Of a DNA stretch of 36,943 bases, positions 9,327 to 19,500 are shown in pieces. This DNA comes from Hydrogenophaga sp. GTDB lineage: Bacteria > Pseudomonadota > Gammaproteobacteria > Burkholderiales > Burkholderiaceae_C. Each line of letters begins with the position of its first letter. Within the stretch, counting starts at the first letter, position 1. The translations under genes and the position numbers were made by a program. The stretch is taken from assembly GCF_022844385.1 (NCBI RefSeq), contig NZ_JALHLX010000025.1:1-36943 (forward strand), in the 5' to 3' direction. The notes under the pieces were generated by a model. That model saw nothing but the letters and a program-made list of their open reading frames with translations, searched no databases and was not told the DNA's origin.

Positions 9327-9509
9327 TCAGCCGAGCAGCCAGACCATCAACACACCGATGGCCACGCACACCAGACCAAAAAAACGGAGCTGACCGTCGC
9401 GCAGCCCCAGCATCTCAGAGAAGACCCGACGCCACAATCGCGGCGCCACCAAAGGGAGGATGCCTTCGAACACCAGCACGAGCGCCAGTGCGGTCCAGAT
9501 CGGGTCCAC
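9327..9509 (-). CDS. yjeT: DUF2065 small membrane protein (YjeT family)
   Basis: A 60-residue protein with two membrane helices (about 5-24 and 40-59) joined by a short basic loop (PRLWRRVFSEMLGLRDGQLR). It matches the DUF2065/YjeT family, whose function is unknown. The position after hflC and before hisZ-purA is the same as yjeT in E. coli (hflC-yjeT-purA), which supports the identification. The only usable start is GTG at 9509: an in-frame stop lies seven codons upstream and no other start codon lies between. There is no evident ribosome site. Being in the hflK-hflC transcript suggests, but does not prove, a role with that membrane complex. Confidence 0.85.
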   Translation of the reverse strand: MDPIWTALALVLVFEGILPLVAPRLWRRVFSEMLGLRDGQLRFFGLVCVAIGVLMVWLLG

Positions 9510-9568
9510 GCCGCGGACGCCGAGCGCTCAGCGCTGGCAAAAGGTGCAAGCGTTGAGCATCATGCGTC

Positions 9569-10462
9569 TCAGCGGTTCGGCGCCAGATTGCTGCTTCGCA
9601 AGGACTTGAAAAAGTCGGAAGACGGATCGACCACCAACACGTCGGACTTGCTGGCGAAGCTCGACTTGTAGGCCTCCAGGCTGCGGTAGAACTGGGCAAA
9701 GGCGGGATCGCGACCGAAGGCGTCGGAGAACGACGCAGCGGCCTTGGCATCGCCCTCACCCTTGATCAACTGCGCGTCGCGGTACGCCTCGGACACGATC
9801 ACCTCGCGCTGGCGGTCGGCATCGGCCCGGATCTTTTCGCCTTCGGCAAAGCCGGTGGAGCGCAATTCGTTGGCCACGCGCTTGCGTTCGGCTTCCATCC
9901 GCTGGTAGACGGATGCGGTGATGCTCTCGGCGTAGTCGACGCGGGTGATGCGCACATCGACCACGTCCATACCCCAAGGCTTGTCGGCGCTGCGCACGGC
10001 GGCGAGCACTTCGCGCTTCACATCGGCCATCAGTTGTTCACGGCGGGTCGACAGCAACTCGTTCACCGTGCGCTTGTTCACTTCCTGCTGGAAAGAGTTG
10101 CGCACCACGCGGTTGAGTTGCAGGGCGCCTGCACGCTCGGTGATGCCGACGTTGCGGATGTACTCCTGCGGTTCGCTGATTCGCCACCGCACGTACCAGT
10201 CGATCACCACACGCTGCTTCTCGGCAGTGAGCGTGGGCTCGGTGTCGGTGCTTTCCAGCGTGAGCAGGCGCTTGTCAATGTAGGACACGTTCTGGAACGG
10301 CGGGGGCAGCTTGAAGTTCAGGCCTGGCTCGGTCACGACCTGCTTGATCTGGCCCAACTGGAAAACCACGCCGAACTGGCGCTGGTCAACCACGAACAGC
10401 ATGGAGCTGGCGATGGCCAGCGCCACGACGAGGCTGGTGAGGATGAAACCCAATTTGTTCAT
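9569..10462 (-). CDS. hflC: HflC, SPFH/band 7 modulator of FtsH protease
   Basis: HflC and HflK form a large cage around the membrane protease FtsH and restrict its access to membrane substrates. The 297-residue protein has one N-terminal membrane helix (about 5-25; the bulk is periplasmic in the known complex), then the SPFH domain (DQRQFGVVFQLGQI to about 190) and a charged helical region ending in SDFFKSLRSSNLAPNR. The start is ATG at 10462 (MNKLGFILTSL), with AAGAG about 10 bases upstream. The longer frame to 10570 runs into hflK and is not coding. The gap to hflK is 31 bases, so the two are one operon and a stoichiometric pair. Confidence 0.95.
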   Translation of the reverse strand: MNKLGFILTSLVVALAIASSMLFVVDQRQFGVVFQLGQIKQVVTEPGLNFKLPPPFQNVSYIDKRLLTLESTDTEPTLTAEKQRVVIDWYVRWRISEPQEYIRNVGITERAGALQLNRVVRNSFQQEVNKRTVNELLSTRREQLMADVKREVLAAVRSADKPWGMDVVDVRITRVDYAESITASVYQRMEAERKRVANELRSTGFAEGEKIRADADRQREVIVSEAYRDAQLIKGEGDAKAAASFSDAFGRDPAFAQFYRSLEAYKSSFASKSDVLVVDPSSDFFKSLRSSNLAPNR

Positions 10463-10493
10463 GTGCGTTGCTCTTTGGTCTCGTGGGCGGCGT

Positions 10494-11798
10494 TCAACGG
10501 CTCTCGCGCTCGCGCGAACGCGCGGCGTTGTCGAGACTGCGGCTGGCCGGGGTGGACGTCGTGCCCGCACTGGGCGGTGGCACGGCAGTCGCCGGATTGG
10601 TCGTGGGCTGCCCGGTCATCTGCATGATCTTGTCCAGCGGCAGGTACAGCAGGTTGTTGCCCGCCTTGGAGTCAATCAGCACCTTGGTCACGTTGCTGTA
10701 GATCTCCTGCATGGCATCGGTATACATCCGCTCGCGGGTGACCTGCGGCGCCTTCTGGTATTCGGTGAGCACCGAACGGAAACGCTGCGAATCACCATCG
10801 GCCTGCGCGACGATGCGGGCACGGTAGCCTTCGGCCTCTTCGGTCAGGCGCGAAGCAGCACCACGCGCCCGCGGCACCACGTCGTTGGCGTAAGCCTCGG
10901 CTTCGTTTTTGGCTCGCTCACGCTCCTGGCCCGCCTTCAGCACATCGTCAAAGGAGGCCTGCACCTGCTCGGGGGGACGCACACCACCTTGTTGCAGGTT
11001 GATGCCGACCACCTCGATACCCACGCTGTAGCGGTCCAGAATGGTCTGCATGAGGGTGCGCACGCGCGGCGCAATCTGGTCGCGCTCTTCGGCCAGTGCG
11101 GCGTCCATCTTCATCTTGCCCACCACTTCGCGCACTGCGGTCTCGGCGACCTTGACCACCGACGCATCGGGATCACGGCTCTCGAACAGGAAAGCACGCG
11201 CATCGTTCAGGCGGTACTGCACGGCGAACTTGATTTCGACAATGTTCTCATCTTCGGTGAGCATGGCCGACTCGCGCAGGCCGGTGGCCGGCACGATGTT
11301 GTCGCGGCCCACGTCGACCGAGCGGATCTGCGTCACGAACACGGTCTCATGGCGCTGGATCGGATAGGGCAGGCGCCAGTTGAAACCCGCACCCACGGTG
11401 CTGTTGTACTTGCCGAACTGCGTGATGACGGCCTGCTGGCCCTCCTGCACGATGAAGAAGCCCGTGCCGAGCCAGATCAGTGCGGCCACACCCACGATGA
11501 GACCGGCGCCAATACCGGTGGTCTTGGGGCTGGGGTTGAAGCTGGGCAAGCCGCCGCCACCCGAACCGTTGCCTCCACCCTGACCGCCGCCTTTTTTGCC
11601 CAGCAGACCACCGAGCTTGCGATTGAAGTCGCGCCACAGTTCGTCCAGGTCCGGCGGTCCCTGGTTCGGGCCCTGACCCCGCGGACGCTGCGGCGGCCGG
11701 TTGTCTTCGTTTCGCTCAGGCTCCTGACCCTCCTTGGAGCCTTCATTGCGGGGACCGTCATCGCCCCGGCCCCAGCGCGGATCGTTGAGATTGAACAT
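10494..11798 (-). CDS. hflK: HflK, SPFH/band 7 modulator of FtsH protease
   Basis: Partner of HflC in the FtsH-HflKC complex. From the ATG at 11798 (MFNLNDPRWGRG) the protein has 434 residues: a disordered charged N-terminus with DELWRDFNRKL and a Gly-rich run, a membrane helix (about 95-117), the SPFH domain (VQEGQQAVITQFGK onward), a long Ala/Glu/Arg helical stretch, and a Pro/Thr/Ser tail. Family N-termini start near FNLNDP, which favours this start. In-frame starts at 11885 (ATG, 29 residues longer) and 11921 exist and would shorten the 134-base gap to hflX, so the true start is uncertain by up to 41 residues. Confidence 0.93.
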   Translation of the reverse strand: MFNLNDPRWGRGDDGPRNEGSKEGQEPERNEDNRPPQRPRGQGPNQGPPDLDELWRDFNRKLGGLLGKKGGGQGGGNGSGGGGLPSFNPSPKTTGIGAGLIVGVAALIWLGTGFFIVQEGQQAVITQFGKYNSTVGAGFNWRLPYPIQRHETVFVTQIRSVDVGRDNIVPATGLRESAMLTEDENIVEIKFAVQYRLNDARAFLFESRDPDASVVKVAETAVREVVGKMKMDAALAEERDQIAPRVRTLMQTILDRYSVGIEVVGINLQQGGVRPPEQVQASFDDVLKAGQERERAKNEAEAYANDVVPRARGAASRLTEEAEGYRARIVAQADGDSQRFRSVLTEYQKAPQVTRERMYTDAMQEIYSNVTKVLIDSKAGNNLLYLPLDKIMQMTGQPTTNPATAVPPPSAGTTSTPASRSLDNAARSRERESR

Positions 11799-11932
11799 GC
11801 CCAGCACCTTGCGCCAGGCCCGTCTGGGGGCAGCGCGTGAGCCATGCTCGGCAGGGCGGGCGGGATTTTGCAGATTCACATCCATGTGTTGCCAACTCTT
11901 TGTCAATTTCAAAACCATCACATTGTGCCCAA

Positions 11933-13117
11933 TCAGGAGGGCAAACTTTCATTTTTGGGGAACGCCCCCGGGCTCTCAGGGCCTTGCCCGCCCGCGGGAG
12001 CCACCACGTGCGCCGCCAACAAAGCCCTGAGGGCGGGCAAACCCTCGCCCGTTTGGGCACTCACGTAAATTCGAGGCACCGTTTGCCCATCCAGTTCCAT
12101 CTGATCGGAGAGAACGAGCGGAATGCGGTCTTCGTCGATCGCGTCGAGCTTGTTGAACACCAGGATCTGCGGCACCTGATCGGCCCCGATGTCCTTGAGC
12201 ACCCCCATCACCGAGGCCATCTGCTCGGGGTGGGAAGGGTTCGAAGCGTCCACGATGTGCAGCAGCAGATCGGCGTCGGCGGCCTCCTGCAAGGTGGCGG
12301 CAAAAGCATCAACCAGGCCGTGCGGCAGGTCGCGAATGAAGCCCACCGTGTCCGACAAAGACACCGAACGACCCGCTTCACCCAGGTAGAGCTGTCGGGT
12401 CGTGGTGTCCAGCGTGGCGAACAGTTGATCGGCCGCGTAGGCGCGCGCCTTGACCAGGCCGTTGAACAAGGACGACTTGCCCGCGTTGGTATAGCCCACC
12501 AGCGAGATGGAAAAGGTGTCGCGGCGCTCGCGCTGGCGGCGCTGGGTGGCACGCTGCTTTTTGACCTTCTCCAGACGCTCCTTGGTCCGCTTGATCGATT
12601 CACCGATCATTCGGCGATCAAGCTCGATCTGTGTTTCGCCGGGGCCACCTCGCATGCCGATGCCGCCGCTCTGGCGCTCCAGGTGCGACCAGCGCCGCAC
12701 GAGCCGGGTGGACAGGTATTGCAGTCGGGCGAGCTCAACCTGCAGCTTGCCCTCATGGCTGCGCGCTCGCTGGGCAAATATTTCGAGGATCAACAGCGTG
12801 CGGTCGTTGACCGGCATGCCCAGGTGACGCTCAAGGTTGCGTTGCTGCGCCGGGCTGAGCGATTGATCGAACAACACTTCAGAAGCGCCCGTCGATTGCG
12901 CCAGCAACTTGATTTCGTCGGCCTTGCCGGAGCCGACAAACAACGCCGGGTCGGGTGCACGCCGTTTGCAGGTGACCCGATCGGCCACGCTGTAGCCTGC
13001 TGTCTGGGCCAACAAACCCAACTCCTCCAGGGGCGCGTCGAAATGGGGCGTACCGAAGTCCACCCCCACCAGGATGACCGATGGTGTGGGTGTGGAAGGG
13101 TTCTCGGGGGATTTCAA
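11933..13117 (-). CDS. hflX: Ribosome-associated GTPase HflX
   Basis: HflX binds the 50S subunit and splits stalled or hibernating ribosomes, for example after heat shock. The 394-residue protein has the N-terminal HflX domain with the motif GGIGMRGGPGETQIE (151-165), a basic linker helix (KKQRATQRRQRERR, 186-199), then the G domain: G1 GYTNAGKSS (208-216), G3 DTVGF and G4 NKLD. The start is TTG at 13117, since no ATG precedes the conserved SVILVGVDFG; no clear ribosome site is visible. It lies 79 bases downstream of hfq and ahead of hflK, the standard hfq-hflX-hflK-hflC order. Confidence 0.95.
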   Translation of the reverse strand: MKSPENPSTPTPSVILVGVDFGTPHFDAPLEELGLLAQTAGYSVADRVTCKRRAPDPALFVGSGKADEIKLLAQSTGASEVLFDQSLSPAQQRNLERHLGMPVNDRTLLILEIFAQRARSHEGKLQVELARLQYLSTRLVRRWSHLERQSGGIGMRGGPGETQIELDRRMIGESIKRTKERLEKVKKQRATQRRQRERRDTFSISLVGYTNAGKSSLFNGLVKARAYAADQLFATLDTTTRQLYLGEAGRSVSLSDTVGFIRDLPHGLVDAFAATLQEAADADLLLHIVDASNPSHPEQMASVMGVLKDIGADQVPQILVFNKLDAIDEDRIPLVLSDQMELDGQTVPRIYVSAQTGEGLPALRALLAAHVVAPAGGQGPESPGAFPKNESLPS

Positions 13118-13196
13118 ATCGAGTCAGCTGCCGCGCAGTGGGCGCTGCAGACCGGACGGCCCATCGGCACCGCGCCGGCTTCGAAAATAAACACGT

Positions 13197-13448
13197 TCAA
13201 GGAGCAGCGGTCTCGTCCGCAGGAGCGGCGGAGAACTGCACAGGACGGCCTGGAACGATGGTGGAGATGGCATGCTTGTAGACCATCTGGGTGACGGTGT
13301 TCCGCAACAGGACCACGTACTGGTCAAACGACTCGATCTGCCCCTGCAACTTGATGCCATTGACCAGGTAGATCGACACGGGAACATGCTCCCGGCGAAG
13401 CTGGTTCAGAAAGGGGTCTTGCAAGAGTTGGCCTTTGTTATTGCTCAC
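13197..13448 (-). CDS. hfq: RNA chaperone Hfq
   Basis: Hfq is a hexameric Sm-like protein that pairs small RNAs with mRNAs. The 83-residue protein carries Sm1 ([20 protein letters not shown] to SFDQYVVLL) and Sm2 ([15 protein letters not shown]), including the proximal-face QDPFLN residues and the rim arginines RRE (18-20). The C-terminal tail is short (about 15 residues, Ala/Pro/Glu) compared with E. coli Hfq, as usual in betaproteobacteria. The start is GTG at 13448, with CGGAG about 7 bases upstream. It heads the hfq-hflXKC group 82 bases after der. A region of lower G+C lies just upstream of the start. Confidence 0.97.
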   Translation of the reverse strand: MSNNKGQLLQDPFLNQLRREHVPVSIYLVNGIKLQGQIESFDQYVVLLRNTVTQMVYKHAISTIVPGRPVQFSAAPADETAAP

Positions 13449-13530
13449 GATATGCTCCGTGTTCAGAAAAAAGTTGATAGGAAGTCACGATACCACAGGG
13501 CTTGTACTGCTCTCGCCTGCCGGGTAATTC

Positions 13531-14865
13531 CTATTCCTTGAAGGGATTGGTCGAGGTCTTGAGCTCGATCCGAAGTGGCGTGCCGACCAGATCAAAAGCC
13601 TTGCGAAAGCGCCCTTCGAGGAACCGCTTGTAGGAATCGGGCACGTGTTCCAGCGAGTTGCCGTGAATCACGATCACGGGAGGATTCATGCCGCCCTGGT
13701 GGGCATATCGCATCTTGGGACGGAACATGCCGCCGCGGGTGGGGGCCTGAAACGCGACCGCCTCGGCCAGCAACCGGGTCAGCACCGGAGTCGACATCTT
13801 GCGCGTGGCCGAAGCCTGGGCCTGGATGATCGACTTCCAGACCGGCGCCAGCCCCTGGCGTTTCTGCGCCGAGATCAGGTGCAAAGACGCGAATTTCAGG
13901 AACGCCAAACGGGTTTCGATCTGCCGCTCGATCTGCTCGCGCTGATAGGCATCCACCGCATCCCATTTGTTGATGGCCACCACCACGGCGCGGCCGCTTT
14001 CCAGGATGTAGCCGGCAATGTGCGCGTCCTGGTCGGTCACGCCTTGCGTGGCGTCAAGCAGCAACAGCACCACGTTCGCGTTTTCGATGGCTTGCAGGGT
14101 CTTGACGACGGAGAACTTCTCGATCGCCTCGAAGACCCGGCCCTTGCGGCGGATGCCGGCCGTGTCGATCAGCTCGAACTTCTGCCCATTGCGCTCGAAC
14201 GGCACCGAGATGGTGTCGCGCGTGGTGCCGGGCAGATCGAAGGCCACCAAGCGCTCTTCACCCAGCCACGCGTTGATCAGGGTCGACTTGCCCACGTTGG
14301 GGCGTCCCGCCACCGCCAGGCGGATCACGCCAGCCGGTGCGGGTTCTTCCTCTTCGTCCTCTGGCGGCAGGCCAGGAATGCGCTCCATCGCCAACTCGAC
14401 CATCGACCGAATGCCCTGGCCGTGGGCACCGGAGACCGGCAACACTTCACCCAAACCCAGCTCGTAGAACTCGACCAGCTGCAAGCCCTGGGTCATGCCC
14501 TCGGCTTTGTTGGCCACCAGCACGCAAGGCTTGCCCAAGCGCCGCAAGTAGACCGCGATCTCATGATCTTGCGCGCTGATGCCGGCGCGCGCATCCACCA
14601 CGAACAGCACCACATCGGACTCGGCCACGGCCTGGCGCGTCTGCTTGGCCATCTCCTTGTAGATGCCCTCGGTGGCATCGGGCTCGAAACCCCCGGTGTC
14701 GATGACGATGTATTCGCGTGCACCGAGGCGGCCATTGCCGTAGTGTCGATCACGGGTGAGGCCGGCAAAGTCGGCCACGATGGCGTCGCGAGAACTCGTC
14801 AGGCGGTTGAACAGGGTGGACTTGCCCACATTGGGGCGGCCCACCAGGGCGATGACGGGTTTCAA
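13531..14865 (-). CDS. der: Ribosome assembly GTPase Der (EngA)
   Basis: Der is an essential GTPase with two G domains in tandem, needed to mature the 50S subunit. In 444 residues: first GRPNVGKS at 9-16 with NKAE at 119-122, an acidic linker ([10 protein letters not shown], 170-179), second GRPNVGKS at 187-194 with DTAGIRRKG and NKWD, then the C-terminal KH-like domain ending in [10 protein letters not shown]. The start is ATG at 14865. It follows bamB after 40 bases and ends the ndk-to-der cluster that is conserved in proteobacteria. hfq follows after 82 bases in the same direction. Confidence 0.97.
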   Translation of the reverse strand: MKPVIALVGRPNVGKSTLFNRLTSSRDAIVADFAGLTRDRHYGNGRLGAREYIVIDTGGFEPDATEGIYKEMAKQTRQAVAESDVVLFVVDARAGISAQDHEIAVYLRRLGKPCVLVANKAEGMTQGLQLVEFYELGLGEVLPVSGAHGQGIRSMVELAMERIPGLPPEDEEEEPAPAGVIRLAVAGRPNVGKSTLINAWLGEERLVAFDLPGTTRDTISVPFERNGQKFELIDTAGIRRKGRVFEAIEKFSVVKTLQAIENANVVLLLLDATQGVTDQDAHIAGYILESGRAVVVAINKWDAVDAYQREQIERQIETRLAFLKFASLHLISAQKRQGLAPVWKSIIQAQASATRKMSTPVLTRLLAEAVAFQAPTRGGMFRPKMRYAHQGGMNPPVIVIHGNSLEHVPDSYKRFLEGRFRKAFDLVGTPLRIELKTSTNPFKE

Positions 14866-14905
14866 GGAAGGCTGCTTTCGTTCAGGTGTCGGTTCGGCTC
14901 GGAAA

Positions 14906-16045
14906 TCACTGAGGACGCCAGGCGTACAGGCCGCCGTTGCGGGTCTGGACCACGAGTGCGTCGCCCGAGAGCACCGGCGCCACCAGGATGGGCGATCCGT
15001 CGGTGCTCAGGCGGGTCATTTCGCTGCCGTCTTCGCGCGACACGAGGTGCACAAGGCCCGCGCTGTCGCCCACGGCGACCACACGACCCAGGGCCACCGG
15101 TGCGCTGAGGCCGCGGTACTTCAGGCGGTCGATGCTCCACGCTGGTTCGCCGGACGCGCGCTGCCAAGCCTGGAGTCGGCCTTCGCCGTCGGCGCCAAAC
15201 ACCAGGCGATCGTCACCATGCACGCCACTGGTGCCTTGGTTGGCCCGCGACCAGACCACCGTGCCACGCGCTGCATCGACGCAGCCGACAGCGGCCGAAT
15301 AGGCCCGCGCGCAAACACTGTCACCGATCCGGCTCACGGGGCCGACGATGTCGACCAGGCGCTCAACTTCGTTGGTGCCGCGCGGCGTGGCGATCGGGGC
15401 TTCCCAGCGCACCGAACCGTTGGCCGGATTGAGGCCCACCACGCGGCCCGACAGGCCGGCCACCAAGGTGTCGCCCACCGCCAGCAAGGCGCCGCTCTGG
15501 CTGAGCACCAGCGGTTCGGCGGTGCGCGACTGGGCCCACAAACGCGCGCCGTTGCGCGCGTCGAAAGCGGTGACGGTACGGTCGGCCGTGAGCACAAACA
15601 CGCGGGCGCCGGCCACCAGCGGCGCCGTGAAGGCGCGGGCCGGCAGGCGCACGCGCCAGAGTTCGCGACCATCGGCCAGCGCCACGAGCTGATTGCTCTG
15701 GGTGACCACCGCAGCGGTCTGCCCGTCAGAACCCACACCCGCTGCGATCGGCGTGCCCAAGTTCAGACGCCACACGTCCTGGCCGGTGGCGCCATTGAGC
15801 GCGACCACGGTGCCAGCGGTGCTGGCAGCAAACACGCGCCCACCCGCCACCAGCGGAACAATGGATTCGGTGGTGGCACCGACTTGCGCGGTCCAGGCTG
15901 CGCGGGTGCCCATGAGGGCAGCCACCGGCGGCAGCTCGGTGGGCTGGGGCTTCTTGGGGCCCGAGGAACAGGCCGACAGACCGGCCAGCGCCAGCACACC
16001 CAGGCAGGCGGTGCGAACCATCCAGGCTTTGGAAGAAGGCTTCAT
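14906..16045 (-). CDS. bamB: Outer-membrane assembly lipoprotein BamB
   Basis: BamB is the beta-propeller lipoprotein of the BAM complex, which inserts beta-barrel proteins into the outer membrane. From the ATG at 16045 the protein has 379 residues: a lipoprotein signal with lipobox GLSAC (Cys26), then eight PQQ-like propeller repeats (for example [60 protein letters not shown]), ending LYAWRPQ. A TTG at 16066 overlaps the yfgM stop and would add seven residues; I prefer the ATG because it gives a normal signal peptide. The location between yfgM and der is the conserved one. bamD, another BAM lipoprotein, lies at 26289-27095. Confidence 0.95.
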   Translation of the reverse strand: MKPSSKAWMVRTACLGVLALAGLSACSSGPKKPQPTELPPVAALMGTRAAWTAQVGATTESIVPLVAGGRVFAASTAGTVVALNGATGQDVWRLNLGTPIAAGVGSDGQTAAVVTQSNQLVALADGRELWRVRLPARAFTAPLVAGARVFVLTADRTVTAFDARNGARLWAQSRTAEPLVLSQSGALLAVGDTLVAGLSGRVVGLNPANGSVRWEAPIATPRGTNEVERLVDIVGPVSRIGDSVCARAYSAAVGCVDAARGTVVWSRANQGTSGVHGDDRLVFGADGEGRLQAWQRASGEPAWSIDRLKYRGLSAPVALGRVVAVGDSAGLVHLVSREDGSEMTRLSTDGSPILVAPVLSGDALVVQTRNGGLYAWRPQ

Positions 16046-16062
16046 GGATTTGAGAACTGGGT

Positions 16063-16737
16063 TCAACGGGCGACCTCGGTTGTGGGGGCCAGGGTGGAAA
16101 CGTCCACACCCAGCGAAGCCAGCTTCACTTCGACCAGACGGCGGTACTCGGTGCGGTTGTTCAAACCCTTCCAGGCGATCTGGTACTGGGCTTTGGCTTC
16201 GTCGGTCTTGCCCTGCGCCATCAGCACATCGCCGCGGCGATCGGCCACGAGCGGTTCGAACGATTTGGGCACCGGGGCCTCAAGAGTCTTGAGCGCCTGG
16301 TCATAGGCTTGCGCCTCGATGTCCAGCGCCGCCAGCCGCAAGCGGGCCACGGCCTTGTAAGAGTCATCAGATGATTTTTCGGCGGCCCAGGCCAGCGCTG
16401 CGCGCGCTTCGGGGAGCTTGCCCGCATCGAACAAGGTCTTGCCGGCCTGCAAGGCAGCCTGGCTGGCGAAGGTGGTGCTGGCAAATCCGGCCTGCATGTC
16501 GGCCAATGCGCGCTGCATGCGGTCTGCGTCGTTGGCGAGTGCGGCGCGGTCGACTTCGTCGTACAGGGCAGCGGCCTTGGCGGCCTGGTTGCGCTGCCAG
16601 TAGTTCCAGCCGTTCCAGGCGGCAAACGAACCGAAAACCACGATCAACACCCAGCTGATGAGGTTGCCGTACTGGCTCCAGAAGTGTTTGATCTGATCGA
16701 GCTGTTCCTGCTCTTCAAGGTCGAGGTGTTTGGCCAT
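16063..16737 (-). CDS. yfgM: YfgM-type ancillary translocon protein (TPR)
   Basis: YfgM is a single-pass inner-membrane protein with a periplasmic TPR domain; in E. coli it joins PpiD at the SecYEG translocon and helps hand over secreted proteins. The 224 residues show a short cytosolic N-terminus with DLEEQEQLDQIKHFWSQYGN, one membrane helix (about 24-45), and TPR-like helical pairs to the end. The start is ATG at 16737. A TACAAT -10 box lies 45 bases upstream in the 103-base gap after hisS, so yfgM-bamB-der may have their own promoter. The function is taken from the family and the conserved hisS-yfgM-bamB-der order. Confidence 0.9.
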   Translation of the reverse strand: MAKHLDLEEQEQLDQIKHFWSQYGNLISWVLIVVFGSFAAWNGWNYWQRNQAAKAAALYDEVDRAALANDADRMQRALADMQAGFASTTFASQAALQAGKTLFDAGKLPEARAALAWAAEKSSDDSYKAVARLRLAALDIEAQAYDQALKTLEAPVPKSFEPLVADRRGDVLMAQGKTDEAKAQYQIAWKGLNNRTEYRRLVEVKLASLGVDVSTLAPTTEVAR

Positions 16738-16782
16738 GCTGCAAATTCAGTTCGGGTTCGGGCGCCGTGAGCGCAACGCTCG

Positions 16783-16788
16783 ATTGTA
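16783..16788 (-). promoter_or_regulatory. Candidate -10 box for yfgM-bamB-der
   Basis: TACAAT on the minus strand in the 103-base gap between hisS and yfgM. A small perfect inverted repeat GAGCG/CGCTC with a 3-base loop (16769-16781) follows and would fall around the transcription start. No good -35 was seen. Confidence 0.4.
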
Positions 16789-16840
16789 GGCGGGTGGCTG
16801 CGGCTTCCCCGCCTCTGCCAGACGGGAAAGCCGGGTGGGT

Positions 16841-18154
16841 TCAGTTGCTGCGCAAACTGGTGGCCCAGTCGGCCACCTGGGCGATCGCCAGCAGGCGCTG
16901 CGCGTTCTCCTGGGGCGGCGCCTCGGCGTCGGGGCGGGGGCCGCGCAGGGCCTTGACCGCCACGCTGCCCTGCTGCAACTCCTGTTCGCCAAAGATCAGG
17001 GCAAAGCGCGCGCCACTGGCGTCGGCCTTCTTGAACTGCGACTTCATGCTGCCCATGCCATCAGGGCCACCCGCGTGCATCTGCACGTTCACACCGTGCT
17101 GGCGCAGCGCGCGCAACGCGGGCATGACCTGCGACACGTGGGTCGCGTCGGGCACCACGGCATACGCGTCAGGCACCGGTTGCTCCGGCAGTTTGCCCTG
17201 CTCTTTCAACAGTTCAAGAATGCGCTCCATGCCCAACGCCCAGCCTACGGCCGGCGCGGCCTTGCCACCGATCTGTTCGAACAGGCCGTCGTAGCGACCG
17301 CCAGCGCACACGGTGCCTTGGGAGCCCAGCTGTGTGGTGACGAACTCGAACACCGACAGGTTGTAGTAGTCCATGCCGCGCACCAGACGCGGGTTGATGC
17401 GGTATTTGAGACCGTGTGCATCGAGCAAGCCGCGCAGGCGGTTGAAGTGCTCGAGCGATTCGGCGCCCAGGTGGTCCATGAGGCGCGGCGCGGCGTTCAC
17501 CAGCGCCTGCATGGCTGGGTTCTTGGTGTCGAGGATGCGCAGCGGATTGCTGTGCAGCCGGCGTTTGGCTTCTTCGTCGAGCTGGTCGGTGTGCGCTTCG
17601 AGGTAGGCGATGAGGGCCTGGCGGTGCGCCAGCCGCTCGGGTGGCTGGCCCAGGCTGTTGATTTCGAGTTCGATGCCGGTGAGACCCAACTCGGCCCAGA
17701 GATCGCAGGCCAGCACGATGAGCTCGGCGTCGACATCGGGACCTGCGAAGCCCAGGGCTTCGGCGCCGAACTGGTGGAACTGGCGGTAGCGACCGCGTTG
17801 TGGGCGTTCGTGCCGGAACATCGGACCCATGTAGTACAGGCGCTTGCCACCGTCGTACAAGAGCGAATGTTCGAGGGCTGCGCGAACCACGCCAGCCGTG
17901 TTTTCAGGGCGCAGCGTGAGCTGCTCGCCATTGAGCCGGTCTTCAAAGGAGTACATCTCCTTCTCGACGATGTCGGTCACCTCGCCCAGGCCGCGCACGA
18001 AGAGCGCGGTGGGCTCCACGATGGGCGTGCGCAGGTTGCGGTAGCCATAGCGGCGCATCAACGTGCGCAGCGTGTCTTCGAGCCACTCCCAGTGCGCGGA
18101 CGCGGGAGGGGCGATGTCGTTCATGCCTTTGACGGCGGTGAGTTTTTCTGCCAT
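16841..18154 (-). CDS. hisS: Histidyl-tRNA synthetase
   Basis: Class II synthetase of 437 residues that charges tRNA-His with histidine. It has the N-terminal [14 protein letters not shown], motif 2 region ([23 protein letters not shown], in part), the histidine-specific LVRGMDYYN and CAGGRYDGL segments, motif 3 [13 protein letters not shown], and a C-terminal anticodon-binding domain that HisZ (8015-9208) lacks. The start is ATG at 18154; the longer frame to 18205 overlaps ispG and is not coding. It is 47 bases after ispG and part of the ndk-to-der cluster. Confidence 0.97.
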   Translation of the reverse strand: MAEKLTAVKGMNDIAPPASAHWEWLEDTLRTLMRRYGYRNLRTPIVEPTALFVRGLGEVTDIVEKEMYSFEDRLNGEQLTLRPENTAGVVRAALEHSLLYDGGKRLYYMGPMFRHERPQRGRYRQFHQFGAEALGFAGPDVDAELIVLACDLWAELGLTGIELEINSLGQPPERLAHRQALIAYLEAHTDQLDEEAKRRLHSNPLRILDTKNPAMQALVNAAPRLMDHLGAESLEHFNRLRGLLDAHGLKYRINPRLVRGMDYYNLSVFEFVTTQLGSQGTVCAGGRYDGLFEQIGGKAAPAVGWALGMERILELLKEQGKLPEQPVPDAYAVVPDATHVSQVMPALRALRQHGVNVQMHAGGPDGMGSMKSQFKKADASGARFALIFGEQELQQGSVAVKALRGPRPDAEAPPQENAQRLLAIAQVADWATSLRSN

Positions 18155-18201
18155 GTGCTGCAAGCCTGTGCGGTCAGCGGATGCCGGGTGTGGACCCGAC
18201 G

Positions 18202-19500
18202 TCAAGCGGTGACGCCAAACTTTTTCTCGATGTAGTTGTCCACGATGACCTGGAACTCGCGCACGATGTCGTCGCCGCGCAAGGTCAGTGCTTTTTGTCC
18301 GTCGATGAAGACGGGGGCTGCTGGCGCCTCGCCGGTGCCGGGCAGGCTGATGCCGATGTCGGCGTGTTTGCTCTCGCCCGGGCCATTGACGATGCAGCCC
18401 ATCACCGCCACCTTGAGGTTTTCCACGCCGGGGTAGCGCACGCGCCAGACCGGCATGGAACTGCGCAGGTAGTCGTCGATCTGCTTGGCCAGTTCCTGGA
18501 AGGTTGTGCTGGTGGTGCGGCCACAGCCGGGGCAGGCGGTGACCGAGGGCACGAACGCGCGCATGCCCAGAGCCTGCAGAATCTCCAGCGCGATCACCAC
18601 CTCTTGCGTGCGGGCCTCACCCGGTTGCGGCGTGAGCGAAACACGGATGGTGTCGCCAATCCCCTGCTGCAGCAGCACCGACAGCGCCGCGGCCGAAGCC
18701 ACCGCACCCTTGGTGCCCATGCCGGCCTCGGTCAGGCCCAGGTGCAGCGCGTAGTTGCAGCGCTGCGCCAGCGCCTGGTAGACCGCGATCAAGTCCTGCA
18801 CGGCGCTGACTTTGCAGGACAGAAAGATGTTGTTGCCGTTGAGGCCGATGGCTTCGGCGCGTTGGGCCGAGTCGAGTGCGGACGTGATCAGCGCCTCGTA
18901 CATCACCTGACGCGCTTCCCAGGGTTGGGCTCGGCGGGCATTCTCGTCCATCAGGCGGGCGAGCAGATCCTGGTCGAGACTGCCCCAGTTCACGCCGATG
19001 CGGATCGCCTTGTCGTGCCGCGCCGCGATCTCCACCATCTGCGCAAACTGGCGGTCACCCTTGTCGCCGCGACCCACATTGCCGGGGTTGATGCGGTACT
19101 TGGACAGCGCCTCGGCACAGGCCGGGTGGTCGGTGAGCAGGCGGTGGCCGTTGTAGTGGAAGTCGCCGACCAGGGGCACGTCAACGCCCATGCGGTCAAG
19201 CTGCTCGCGGATGTAGGGCACGGCCTTGGCGGCCTCGTCGTTGTTGACGGTGATGCGCACCAGCTCGGAGCCGGCCAGGGCGAGCTCTTTCACCTGGATC
19301 GCTGTGCCCACGGCATCGGCGGTGTCGGTGTTGGTCATGGACTGCACACGCACCGGCGCGTCACCGCCCACCGTCACACGGTTGCTGCCCCACACCACCA
19401 CGCCCTGGCGGGTGTGGCGCACCCGTGCAGCAGTCAAGGGAATCGGCTGGCCTGCTGAGGAAGCCGGGGCATCAGGCTGCAATGCAATGTCCATGGTCAT
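18202..19500 (-). CDS. ispG: 4-hydroxy-3-methylbut-2-enyl diphosphate synthase IspG (GcpE)
   Basis: IspG converts MEcPP to HMBPP in the MEP route to isoprenoids, using a [4Fe-4S] cluster. In 432 residues: the TIM-barrel part ([39 protein letters not shown]) and the C-terminal iron-sulfur part with cluster ligands Cys323 and Cys326 (CPGCGR), Cys369 and Glu376 (GCIVNGPGE). The ATG at 19500 overlaps the rodZ stop as ATGA; a second ATG two codons on (19494) is also possible. It lies between rodZ and hisS, the conserved place for this gene. Confidence 0.97.
   Translation of the reverse strand: MTMDIALQPDAPASSAGQPIPLTAARVRHTRQGVVVWGSNRVTVGGDAPVRVQSMTNTDTADAVGTAIQVKELALAGSELVRITVNNDEAAKAVPYIREQLDRMGVDVPLVGDFHYNGHRLLTDHPACAEALSKYRINPGNVGRGDKGDRQFAQMVEIAARHDKAIRIGVNWGSLDQDLLARLMDENARRAQPWEARQVMYEALITSALDSAQRAEAIGLNGNNIFLSCKVSAVQDLIAVYQALAQRCNYALHLGLTEAGMGTKGAVASAAALSVLLQQGIGDTIRVSLTPQPGEARTQEVVIALEILQALGMRAFVPSVTACPGCGRTTSTTFQELAKQIDDYLRSSMPVWRVRYPGVENLKVAVMGCIVNGPGESKHADIGISLPGTGEAPAAPVFIDGQKALTLRGDDIVREFQVIVDNYIEKKFGVTA

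Noticed and set aside
9523..9535. AGCGCT repeated around one base between hflC and the DUF2065 gene
   Set aside because: Too short and compact to form a convincing hairpin; no T-run; probably chance in G+C-rich DNA.
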